DNA of 64,000 nucleotides from NCBI GenBank assembly GCA_947561715.1, contig OX387202.1, positions 19,419,001 to 19,483,000 on the forward strand, in the 5' to 3' direction. The notes beneath the pieces were generated by a model. It was given only the letters and a program-made list of their open reading frames with translations. It was not told the DNA's origin and ran no database searches. Positions within the stretch are counted from its first letter, which is position 1. Each line of letters opens with the position of its first letter. Positions 48,501 to 61,600 of this stretch are shown here, one piece after another. The DNA comes from Ascidia mentula (Eukaryota; Chordata; Ascidiacea; Phlebobranchia; Ascidiidae). Made by a program: the position numbers and the translations under genes.

Positions 48501-49633
48501 ACGTGCATCACTGGACTTACAACAGGTGATTTTATGGGTTAATGAATAAAGTGACACTCATAGTATTCGTATGTATTAATCAGTGCATGACTAACACTTT
48601 ATTTCCATATGAATAATTTGTGGATTTCCACATAAAAATAACTGTTCATTTTCAACTGATGCTGCTGATAACGCTTGTTTCATCGTTGCTTTACAAAGTA
48701 TTGCAATCAACTTCATGATTTAGGTATTTTCTTTAAATGCGTGGGTTTGTTCAGTGTGTAAGCTAGAATGGCTTTACACAGCTAACAATGCATGGTGCCT
48801 TTGTTTACCAAAGTATTGATTTGTTTACTGAACAAGCATGAAACTTTCGATTTGTAAAATTTACCGGACCTTGGGTCATACATAATACTAGTAAAGAGTT
48901 TCAAATTTACTACAGTTTTCCAATACCGAGTACATCGCTTCTCATTAGAAATACGCACTGGGCTCAAATGCTGTCCATGAACTGTTTTCAGTACCTTTGG
49001 GCATTGAAAGGTTTTCTTTGGGTCAACACTGCTTTCATCAGTAGAATAAATTTGTTTTTGAACAAGAGTGAAGCATCTTATATATCATAACTTTGTACAG
49101 AACCGTGTCCTTGACCATCTGACGTCAGACAATGTAATCCACCCCTTGTTTGCTGTTGTTGGACCTTTTGGTACAGGAAAGACTTACACCATCAGCCAGT
49201 GTGTTTTGTATCTGCTTGAAAACGATCCTCGGTCCAAGATACTGATATGTACACACTCAAACACGTGAGATATTCATATCGTTTTTACACAAGACATTGT
49301 TATTGTTTTTTTTTCTTTGTTTGTTTGCTGTCTTTTTTAAGTCACTATAAAATGTTGTTTTAAAAGATGAGTAATTTTAAACCATGTGTTTTACAGTTGT
49401 TATTTAAATCCTAATGAAAGATTCAAAACCTGCAATAGTCAACCTCAATTAAGCAGTACTTAATTTTCGCAGTGCTGCCGACTTGTACATACAGAACAAC
49501 TTCACCGCAGACGAATGGGAGGGAAAAATCATCAGGGTTTATTATCACGACAGATCACTTAATTCAGTTCCTCTGGTAAGTTAACTTCCTTTTCAGTGTC
49601 TTTGGTAAAATAGTTTGTTACAATCCAAACACA

Positions 49634-49664
<31 letters not shown>

Positions 49665-52600
49665 TAGACTTTTCAAAAGGAAAAACAAATTAGTATCTCA
49701 GGTTTGAAACTTCATAGACTTATAAGCTAACGTTTATATGTCTAATTGTTACTGGCACCTTGCTATAATGTGAGAAAGAGTTGCTATTTCTCCATATGGG
49801 GGTAAATGTGTGAACACAGTCAATGCGTACACTGCCAGATGTGATTTTGAAACTAACTTTACAATCGTCGAACCAACAATGCCTGAAATGTTATGGAAAC
49901 CATCCACTTTTATCACAGGAATTATGCATACCTTTCAGTTGTGCTGGAACCTTAACATAATTACTATGGTCAGCGACATTTTGCTATGGCTTTTATATTT
50001 CAAGTAATTCATCACAGTATTTTGCAACACTAAAGTGTGCCCTGTCTGTCCCTAATTGATTATTTCCTGAATGACAGGAAGTGCACAGATTCTGTTTGAA
50101 GAATGAGGCAAGTACACAATTCCGTTACCCAAACACGAAGGAGATTCTCTCGGACAAAGTAAAGATTGTCATCACTACGTTCGCCACAGCTCTTGCACTG
50201 GGTAGACTTGCAACTGGTTTAACTGGAGCTTTCACCCACATATTTCTCGATGAAGCTGCTCAGGTATTTGGCCATTCTGCTCTGCTTCCATAAATCAATG
50301 CGAAAAATAGAAGTGTTGTGATGCATGGCCAACATAACACACAACATAATTATGAACAAAATCCTGTTCAACAGCAACTACACTTGGGTGCACACTTTGG
50401 GTGGTGGTATAGGAAAACAGTTTGTTAAGATTATAATTTCATGATATGCATTTCACTGTGTGTTGGCATCGCGTTTAAAGAACCAATGTTTTGTTTACTG
50501 TTGTTTATACGGAAAGCACATAATTTGTTACAATACCTTGCATCTTTGCAACCATGTCATGGCTGGATATTGTTCATTTACTTGGCTTTGTAAAGTAAAA
50601 ACTTTTCAAATAAAGTAAAAACATTTCTGATAAAAGCATAGTTTTCCAATATTATTGACACATTACAAATCCTAGAAGTTTTTTTTAATATGTTTGTACA
50701 GTTGTGAATTAAGTTACAATGTAAGCGCCATGTAAACACTATCTTTCCATGTAAACAGGCGATGGAATGTGAAGCGATCATTCCTCTGACCTTGGCTTCT
50801 ACTAACAACACCAAGGTGATTGTTGCCGGTGATCACATGCAGATTTCACAGAAGGTAAATCACGATATGTTAACGTGCACATGTTTGTTGACATCTGTAA
50901 CAAGGTATGATGCAATCGTTTCAGATGTACAGCAAGAAATTTGGCTCAGAGTCCCATTATACCCTGGTGGAACGGATGTACACAAGATACAAAACTTTCC
51001 CCCGAAACTTACATGATAGTCTTTATACTTTCCTCACCAACAACTACAGGTTACACAAGAAAACTACCTAATCTGCCTAAATATGTTAATATTTTTGAAG
51101 AATTGTATATATCCCAAACTATTTCGTTTTTAGATGCGTGCAACCAATATTGTATCTCATTCAAGAGGTTTTCTACAAGCCAGGTCTTCTGAAAGCTTGT
51201 GCAAACGAACAACTTTATTTGTCAGGATTGAATCCAGTGCAGTTTTATCACTTAAAAGGTACGGACATTGAAATATTCAAAACCTAAGCCCTTGATCTCA
51301 AAACACATTGCAAGATACTTGCAGAAACTGATGGCAACAAAATTATTTTGTAGTGGTCCTTTAATAAACTGACTTTAACGTGAAACATTTTGTTTCAAAG
51401 AATTAAATTGGTTGCGTTTCTAATACAAAGCGGTTGTATAACTTCCAGGAAAGTGCGTCGAAGATATTTCAAGCGGAGGTTTTTACAACATGGAAGAAGC
51501 CGAACGAGCTGTTTTCGTAGTGGATGACGTCATCAGAAATTCGAGGGGGGCTTTGGAAGAGAGTGACGTAGTGGTTGTTTCATCCTATTACACTCAGGTT
51601 ATTTGTTAGAAATTGCAGACAGACGAAAAACTATGATATGTAGTACGAAATTGTTTAACGAAATTGTTTAACGTTATTTTTACACCTAGTGTAAGCTGGA
51701 CACTTTGATCTGCTTTTGTGTTGTGCTGTCAGGTTACAGTTTTTTGATTTCGTTATTCTCTCACCTACAAACTATTCAAAGATTTTAAGTCAGATTTGAA
51801 AATTTCCTGGCTTGTTTGTTTCAGGTTAAATGCATTCGAAACCTGATGAGAGCTCAACGGAAATCCAGAGTGAATGTTCGTAGAGTGAGGGATGTACAAG
51901 GTATAAATATATCGAGTTTAGTTTTTTACATATTGGTCAACACCACAGTTGTGATTGCGAGAGTTTTTGTGTTCAATGTTCAAGTAACCACAAAGCCACC
52001 TCTGCAAAGTAATAGTGAAAGATAATGCGATTTTCGGCTGACTGGTGTGAAAAGGCAAACGAATCATAGCTAAACGAATGTGTTAGGATGTGAGGTACGT
52101 TTGTTTGTACATTTCAGGCCTCGAGTACAAGGTTGTAATCATGAGTTGCGTTCACTCTCGAACTTCACCTCAAGACACAACTGGTTCAAAATCTGGACTT
52201 CTCTCTGACGTAGGACTGCTCAACACCGCCATCACGCGGTCGAAAGTTGCTGTGATCGCCATTGGTGATGCAGTCACTCTGTGTTCTGTTGGAGGTTGCC
52301 ATATGAGATGGGATAAATATCTCAGAGTGAGTTCAGTAGGAATTTTGGTGCAGGTTGTTTCGTGGTATTTCGATATTAATCACAAACAATCATTTTTTAC
52401 TGTGGCAACCTGTTAGCTTGGACGCTACTGCGTTGAGCAACATTAAATTGTGTGTTGTCTTCAGTTTTGTGATCTGAACCGTTCTTTGTGGCCTCCAAAC
52501 GAGTCTTACCAACATATAAAGTACGAGGTGTATGCAATATCTCTGCTTAATCCGGACGCCCAGGGCTTTGTGCCGAGGAGACGAACTTCCCAGAAACCTA

Positions 52601-55600
52601 GACCTTCAGCATCTTCTGACATCCAACAATCGGCAGAAGACGTAACGAACTTCTTCATTCATGGTTTCGTAATTGTTTTGAGACAAACAATGCCTCTGAT
52701 GTAAAATCATGTGCAAACGTTTCGATTATGTTTGTAACCATTTTCAACGCACTAGAACAATATTATCACACAATATTTATTGGCACTAATAGTGCTATTC
52801 ATGCTTCCAGGCATAGTAAATAAATGAGAATTGTTCTTCCGACACACTATTTATGAGAGTTTTTTTATTGTAACCAACATTTCGTCCACCATACGGCGAG
52901 ACTTCCTCAAAGTTATGTCGCAACAATAATACAACAAGCGCATAAAACACAAAATCGCAAGAAAAACGTAAGAAAAGCACAGATAACATTGGCACTGTAG
53001 TTTTGTTCTTTGTTATAGTTGGTAGATGAACGATAAATGCTTTTAAAAACTCGTTTTTTTTATTTGTAGGAAGATGAATTTGTGGATTCCGACAGCAACG
53101 AGGATGACGACGACAATTACGAGCATGAAGTAGGTTTGCTTGGAAGTGGGGTAAAGATAAAAAAAAACAAATATAATTTTAAACGTCTGGGAAACGTAGA
53201 AAGTGGCAGACGACAGTGTCTTGTATAATCTTTCTGTTGGAAGAATAGAAATGTTATATTTGACTGATGGAACAGTCAATTGCTGTCTTACTCAAATAAT
53301 ATTACAGCTAATCGTTAGCTACTCTTGAGTTCCCTGGGTACTGATCCGTCGGTTAACACCTGGCAGCACAGGCTGATAAACTACCAACGATATTTTTTTC
53401 AGGATTCACTTGCCAGAGTCGACGACAAAATTCTGGACGATATTCTTGAGAAACAACTCGGTTATCGACCAGAAAATATCGTCGTGAAGGTCGACAGAAG
53501 CGGTTTGGAATATCTGGGAGCGATTAAGGACGATCCCAATGAACCGAAACCTGATCTCAGGTTTGCTTTATTGGATTATTCATAGTTCCGCCTTATAGAC
53601 GTAACGTTTCTGGCTTAGTTTTGATAGCAAACATGAAGATCAGAAAATAAAAAGTTTTTTAACGGTCTGATGTCGTTTCAAACGCTTAAAGACCTCTTGT
53701 TTCATTTATAACAGCGCCTTACTGTGGTATTTACCTTTTTTAAAAAGCCAACGCAAAGTACTATCATAAATACCTTGTAACCTCCAATAATTCCAAATCA
53801 AATCACCTTTATTTTGTGCGCGAAGTTCCTACGCATACGAACAACGACCGTGGTGCATAAATTGGCACCGATATAAACACAATCGAGTCAGGCGCTCATG
53901 GGGTCAAGTGGTTTACAGGCTTCGCAGCCCAGGCATTGCAAATCCTGCCAATCATGCCATTGCATGAAACATTACTGCGTTGCCCATGGAGTCAGATGAA
54001 ATACCACACAAAAAAAAGCTTCCATTCTAATGACCCTGCTTTTAACTTTCAGAAATCACTTTCGTAAAAAAACAGTCATCCACCAGAAGTTCACGTTGGG
54101 TCAGCTACAGGATCTCCTGATTAATCAGCCACAAAAGTACAAGCATTGCTACCTGAACATGCTGACCTGGTACTCGGCAGAAGCCATACTAAAGGAACCC
54201 GACGAAGATTTAAGCAGAATATCTTTGGAGACAAGAAGGAGTCTGGGTCGAGCTTTCAACAAAGATGAAGTTGTTGTTCACGTCATTCGGGTATCCGCTA
54301 ACAACCAAGCAATAAACTTACTTGAGCCATTTTATGCAAATAGTATATTTTATTCAAATTAATTTCCCACGTCCATCGTAGTTCCATTCGTCTCCTCAAT
54401 TTTGATAAACGCATTTATTCGGTTGCTAAGGGATGGATTCACGCAGCTCTGTAGGTCACATGCCTGGAATGCCGAGGGTTGTGAGTTTAAATCGCACCAG
54501 CGACTTGTTTTGTATAATGTTACAAATTTGTTATTTTTTTTGAAAAACAAACAAACAAAAGGCTTCTTCGTTTTTCAGATTCCAGGACGGCCTACAAACG
54601 GGAAGGTGATTGGAGTTCTGTCAAGGTAATTTCTTCTTAAAAGTTTAACTCCAATACTGAGTAACCACATAGGTCTTTCCTTTGTAGTGATGACATTTAC
54701 AATTTATTCAAAAGTTTTATATACGACCTATGTTTTACAAGGGTAAGTATGTTGAAAATACTTTGTTTCCAAATTATCTTAATTTTTCTTTAAACTTATA
54801 ATAGTATTGAGAGCTGCAGATTCAACACGTAAGGTCTCGTCAGTGCAGCTGGCTATATGACTGCCTGATATCCAAAACTGCTGAAGGCTCAGCGATCACC
54901 AAAACCATTATTAGAATACAGGAATTGTGTTAAACAGATACAAGGAACCCCGCAGTAGGGAGTTCGTATGCATTCCCGATCAGTACAACCCGATGTTCAT
55001 GTGTCCTGTGGATTACAAGGTGGCCAAGTTCATCGTCCATAGAGAAAAAGGCGCAAAGGCGGATAAAGTCTGTGTTTATCGTTTCACTGCCAAGGGTTCG
55101 TATTTCTACTGAACATTTTTTCAATTTTTTTTCTTTAAATGGGGTTGATTTTGAGTGTGAGGTTTTAAATACAATAGTCAAATACAATAACAGTTAACTG
55201 TATCGCAGGTATGTGAAAAATACCTGTTTGGTTTGATTTTCCCTCAGTGCCATAAACAATATCAGCCTCGATTTTAAGGATTATAGTACTGTTTGCAGAA
55301 ACATTGAAAAAGCTCTTCGAAGAACGTGTTGATCTGAATGCTTACACAAGAGGCGGCGGAAAGCTTTTCATCGTTAGATATCTGAACTGGAGTGAATACA
55401 GTTTGTACCCGTACGGATACGTGGCGAAGGTTATAAAGGCGGCTGAAGCTGAAAGATATTTCGCAATTGCCTTTGATCGTCCCACAGAACACAAGTTAGA
55501 CTCTTTTGAATTGTTTTATATCTTCCCAGATCTAATTCAAACAACATGGCCAAAGAAACCGATTTCACATTATAAAATTATAAAGAAGGCTACGCTTGTT

Positions 55601-58600
55601 GCTTTTTCTATTCCATCTTCGAAATTGTTTTAAGCATAGATAATGGCTGCGACTGTGATCTCATAATGTCCACAATATCGTAAAAATATCCCACTTTTAC
55701 TCCTACAGGCCCCAAATGGAAAAGAAGGCAGAAAAATTGGAAGATATCAACTCTGAAATAAGGAAAGATTGCACCAACCTTTATGCGTTCACAATCGACC
55801 CTTCAGGATCCAAGGATCTGGACGACGCTTTGAGCATTGCGAAATGTTCCCAACACACAAATTGCCACGTGGTATTTTTCCTTGTTCTTTTTTATATTCA
55901 TCATCTTTGTATTGATTTACCAACGTAACTTTATTTCAAACCCTTACTTCGGCCATAAATCTTAACCTGTATGCCTTCCTTCAATACATGTTGATCATTC
56001 ACATTACTTTCTTCTGTATTTCCTTATAATAGATCGGAGTCCACATCGCTGACGTGGCGTCGGTTGTTCCATTCGGGTCTGAAGTCGACAAAGAAGCGAG
56101 AAGACGCGCCACAACTTTCTACGATCCAGGTGGGCATGTCGTCATTGTAAAGAAAAAAATTGATAGTCTCGCTCGTTGCAAATTAACTTCAGTCCAGTTA
56201 TTTCTGTTATTAAAACCTCCAAAGAAACGAGTTGTTGATATGTAGGCCAATGATAGATATGCAAAAAGCAAAACGAATATTTTAATAGTCTGTTCTTCTG
56301 GCACATTAAAAACTTGTATTTGTTGGTTGTGTGCTGTACCAGTACCCTGAGGAAGCCTTGTTGGATAGCAGGCGAAACGTCGGTGAATACAAGTAACGTT
56401 TTAAAGTGCCAGAAGAACAGACTATTAAAAACTATTATACCTGGCAACAACATTATATTTGCAAAACGAATAGTTTGGTTTATATTTTTATTCTGTTTAT
56501 AAAAACCAAGGATTTATCTGTATGGCTGTGGATACGATATTATCAAAATGATTGGTAATATGTAGCCTGATGTTAGATATAGTTCATGCAAGCAAAAATA
56601 ATTGAAATTAAGCGAATATTTACTAACTCAATTGTTCCCCCAGTTTTAATATTGCATCCTTGAAATATGTTTCAACTTGCGAAAAATAATATCCTCTTTT
56701 ACTCAACCAGTTGTCTTCCATTGACTCGATTTCATTTTTTTCAGAAATAATGAGGGACAATAGAAAGAATTCTCCAATGTTGCCACGAATTCTAAGTTCA
56801 GACAAATGTAGTTTGTTGCCTGAAGAAACGAGACCGGCCATTTCCACATTCTTCCACACCTCAAAACCTCTTGATGTCTCCGACTCAGGTTCGTGTAAAA
56901 CTTACTGCTGATAAAAACAATTAACTACACAGGATCGGTGAACCAAGCCACTCTGGTAGGCTATTGATCGTTACCGTATCTATAGTTGCTGAGTAAAACT
57001 CTTAAGTCAATCTTTCAGAAAGCTCTGTTGAAAGTGTTAAAGACATCATAAAAACGAGCTGTCTGAAAGATTGACTTAAAAGTTTTACTCAGCAACTACT
57101 GCCACGCTTTGACAAAAAATGGGTAAATCAAAATTCTATGGTGTCATTTCATCCAAGTAAGTAACTTTTATGCCAGAACGTCTGTTCTTTTAAAGTTTAC
57201 AATGTCTGGCAGCAACAGGAGCACTATAAAATACCTGTCAACGATATTTGCAACTTTTTGACCTATTGTTTAGGGTTTGATGTTCCAAGACCTCAACTGA
57301 CAAAGATTCGATCGAGACGACAGATGAATTATAAAGAAGCTGAAGATCTTCTTCGGGAAGCGAGATCGAATCCTCAGGAGGATCTCTGCGAAGTATCAGA
57401 CAACACTTTGTCCCAACAACTATGTATGTGACTTTTATTTTTAAATCTTAAAAATCTTTGGGAAAGTGAACTTCATGTTCTGACGGTTCTTGCAAAGGGG
57501 TCCAAAAATATAAGGATTACGTTCCAAATGATTTTTTGACCAACTTAGAATAACTTGGCGTCAATTTTCTGCACACGTGCCCTTCCGTTGCTGCATATCA
57601 GTCCGTTACAATGAAGTTGAACTTCGCAAATATCTTCAGCTAATATGAAGTTCTTATTCCCAGATGAAATCTGGCGTTATTTGTTGGAGTTGAGATTCTC
57701 CCGTCTAGGAACGAGTGCCTTCCATCACCAACCCAACTCAAACAAACTTGATGAATTCTTTGATGAAGCTTCAGCTCATATGTTAATTGAGGAAGCCATG
57801 ATAACTCTCAACGCATGCACGGCAATGTTCCTTAGGAAGGAGGTTAGTTTGAACTCTTCTGGAGGCGTGAACGTGAAGGTTATGTTACTCAATATACAAT
57901 CACCTTAACTTTGTTAAATACGGGCAAGATGTTGGCGCACAAATTCCTTTAATCCAGTGATTCCCAATCTTTTTGTGGTTGCGTACCACTTGGAGGTAAA
58001 CAATTTCGACGCGTACCACCTGGTTGGGGTGTTACAAAGTAACCTAGTGGATGAAGTAACAAACATTTAATATCACTTACGATTTTTTAAACTCGAAACG
58101 CGTACCACCTAGAATGCCGCCACGTACCACCGGTTGGGAAACACTGCGTTAGACTTTTATGTACAGATAGAAAGTTCTTTGTTTATAACTTCTCATGTTG
58201 ACTGATAATCAAACGTTGTCAAACCATAGTTTGATAATTTATATTTTACCAATAGTGCCAATATACCAGAAAAGAGAGGTTTAGTGACGTAATACTGAGA
58301 ATTATAAATAAACATTTCATTTCAGAAAAGTGACTTTCTCCTGAGATGTCAGGATATTCCTCTTGAAGAAGAGTGGAGAGGTTGGAGTGAACGTTATCGT
58401 ACCCAGATTCGACTCTCCCTTGATCTTAAATCTTCCTCCAGTCATCTCGGAATCGATGAGTATTTTCTTCACAGCGAACCAATCACGAAACGCGTAAGTT
58501 GATTTGGGTTCAGGGGTTCCATCCTTCCAGGCACCCTAAGCACACCGGAATGCTTAATAGTGGGTCCAACAAGCAACACATCACCTTTAAAGTCAGCATG

Positions 58601-61600
58601 GAGAATGTTCGAAGTTTATTGTAACGATAAGACATGTTTTTTTTTTAAATTTTAACTTTCTGGATTTTTCATCTTTATAATCTCACGTCAAATTATTTTT
58701 GTCCCCTGCAGAAATTGAACGTGATGCCGATGTTGTTAAACAACATTAATGAAGCTATGCAGAGAGGCGACGTTGATTCAGCTTTGATTTACTTTTCTTG
58801 CGATCAACTCCAGCCTTCCATCTGTCCCGCCACCAACGGGTAATCGTTTGTAAATATTCCTAACAATATTGAATACAGGTAAATTATACGTAGAAATGTT
58901 ACCACATGACAAGGGTTAGGGTCGCTCTATCGCCCACTTCTCGCCTGGTTGCGATGCCGGTAAAATTAACGATATACAGGATATTAAACATACCTTTGTA
59001 TTGGGTTTAAATCTGTGTGTTTGAATTCATCATAGGGCCAAAAGTGGTTGCTACCGATTTTTCTATAACTTGACAATTTTACCCCAAAATCTTTGATCCA
59101 GTAATGGTTGCTTTCTATGGTTGATGTTTTGACCATGCGTGCCAAGAAACTGGATGAATGTAAAATGAATAATATTTGGCTAGTTCCCCTTTAAACGTTA
59201 CATTAAGCTCTGAACTGATTCGTATTGGAAGCAGCGAACATGGTTGCACTGTTTGCTGTAGTTGTACATCGGTCGAAGCAACTATTCTGCTGTTGCTTCC
59301 ATTATTACGGATGCGTTTCTTTGAAAAAACCAACAGTTTCAACTTAAACTAATTACTGGTTAACTACCGTCATGTGTTTGTTCAGATTTATTGCAATGCA
59401 AAAACCTGCAACGCTCAAGACCTCATCCACTTTGAGCGACCACCCAGCTTCATCCCATTCTCACTTTCAACTCCGTCTTCCGTTCTACTCATGGTGTTCT
59501 TCCCCTATCCGTCGCTACACAGATGTCATAGCCCAGAGAGAGATTATTAAAATATGCAAGAAAGGTGCCAACGATATTCGCCAAAACGGGATCGTCACGC
59601 TTGACGGAAGACGGGAAAAAGCAAATATCAACGAGTAAGAATTTTTATTGCAGTAAATTTTGGCCCGCGGTTACATTGATATTACAAATGGTGACGACTA
59701 CAGTACAATTGCTTGTTAATGAGCGATTGTTGTCAGACAACATATATACCAGTAAAGATTGTTGATTTCTTCGTGGTACTGTATCTCTGAATTAAATCTT
59801 TTCTAAATTGTATCGAAATTCCCTAAAATAGACTAGGTTTTCTGTAATTGTATTGTGAAAATATTGTAAGCCTGCTTATAGTATATACCTTAGGGTTTTA
59901 CATACAAGTAACCTGAGTGATTTGGTTCTTTGTCAACCGTACAGGCCTTACATCCCGCTACCACAAACCTTTGCCTGCAGTGCTTCGTTAAAATCGATTT
60001 TTCAACAAATTAGCTGACATCAATTCAAGGCCTCATTGAATTCTCAACGAGCAACGTTTTGCGTCTTTACAAAATTGCAGAGATTGAAATTGACCGCAAA
60101 CATGATTCAGATACTGCGCTCCGCTGTATAGAAAACATCTCAGATATAGTTACTAAACACACACTGACACACGGCAATAAGGCTGCAAAATAACGGATAT
60201 TTCTGTGTGTTTTTTTGAAGAATTTGCAAACAAGTGTCATTACGTCAGAGTGACGCAAAAGAATACGAAAGAGAAATGATGCGTTACAGTGTTGCCAAAC
60301 TCCTTCAAGATCAAGAGGAGAGATTTTACCAGCAGGCTTTCGTAACTGAGGTAAAAAAATAAATTTGTAGAACTTTAAGCTCCTGCGTCACTTCCGACGC
60401 TCATATTCATTGATTGCCGCTTTTCAAACTGAAACTGATTCACTTTTAAACCATTTGAAACTTCTGGGTCTGGGAAGCTGACACATGTCATCTGTGAGAC
60501 TGACAAGTGTCATCTGTGAAACTGGCACATGTTTTTTCGGGGTTTTTGCGTAAAAAATGTTTGTAAAATTTTGTTTGAAAAAGTATTTTCTAACATATTT
60601 GAATATATTGAATACAGTTTATAGAAGAACCCTTAACGTGGGTAATATTCTTAGCAAAATATCAACAACAAACGAATAAAGGTTAAACAAAACATTGGAC
60701 TGAATTATTAAATCCAACTGTTTACCAGATCACCAACAAAGGTATCCAGTTCATGTTGGTCAACAACAAAGGTTTAAGCAAAGCTTCGACTCACCTCGAA
60801 TATTCACCGCTGTTGACGAAAAGGTCGGTGTGGAAAGAAGCGGAGAATGTCAAGTCATCTCGACCTGGCGAAAAGATCTTGGAACAAAATGAACTCGTCT
60901 GGCATTTGCGGTAGGTGCGCGTTGGAAAGAACTTCACTAAAATCAAGATCCATCTATATTTGGAACTAAATCGCGATGTGATGAAAAAACTAACTTTTCA
61001 GGTGCTCCAAACTTAAACTTATTTACCACCGGCTTGTAAGGTGACGGACTTTTTGCTTGTGCCAATTTCAACACCTCCCACAATGCACTGGTAGTGATGC
61101 CACACATAATTGTTACGGCCAAATCAGTGTAACCACTGCATTTAACATACAACCTTCCGTATCAATCCGCAGAACACCGTGCCCGTTATGCTCAGGGTCG
61201 TAATCTCAACCTCACCAAGAGAATCTTTGCCAAAGTATTATCGACGTATTGTATTTTCAGGTTTTACGTCATACAAGGACAAGACAAAGGTTTTGTTCAT
61301 TCCCACTTTGACCGCACGGTGGTGCCAGTGAAGCCAGTCCTGGAACTTGTTAATTTTGTTTCGACCGCAATCAACTCCGGGTCGACTTTTGGAGACGTAA
61401 CAACGAATGAGATCAAAGAACATTTGAGAAGGTAAAAATGAAAACGAGTTTTCATTCTCTTAAACTTTGTTAAATTCAACACTTCGAGTTTATTTTGGTT
61501 CAAAATTTGTTGTCGTTATTGAAGTGTGTTGACCAGTCGTGTAATACAAGAAGCATCAAAAGGAGTACGAGTACCTTGTAAAGCTAAAAAAAGCTCTTCA

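Larger units (their letters stand above)
54579..59634 (+). other. HELZ2: HELZ2 RNB (RNase II/R-type) exoribonuclease domain
   Basis: Exons: 54579-54625, 54938-55095, 55299-55494, 55709-55871, 56033-56129, 56745-56888, 56933-56955, 57093-57156, 57274-57423, 57664-57842, 58326-58493, 58712-58839, 59386-59634. [15 protein letters not shown] keeps the four acidic residues at the D, +6, +8, +9 spacing of RNase II, so 3'-5' exonuclease activity is plausible. [12 protein letters not shown] and YDPG follow as usual, and [15 protein letters not shown] is the C-terminal RNB signature with its conserved arginines. The 23-nt exon 56933-56955 and the exon at 57093 are inferred from frame continuity. Confidence 0.88.
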
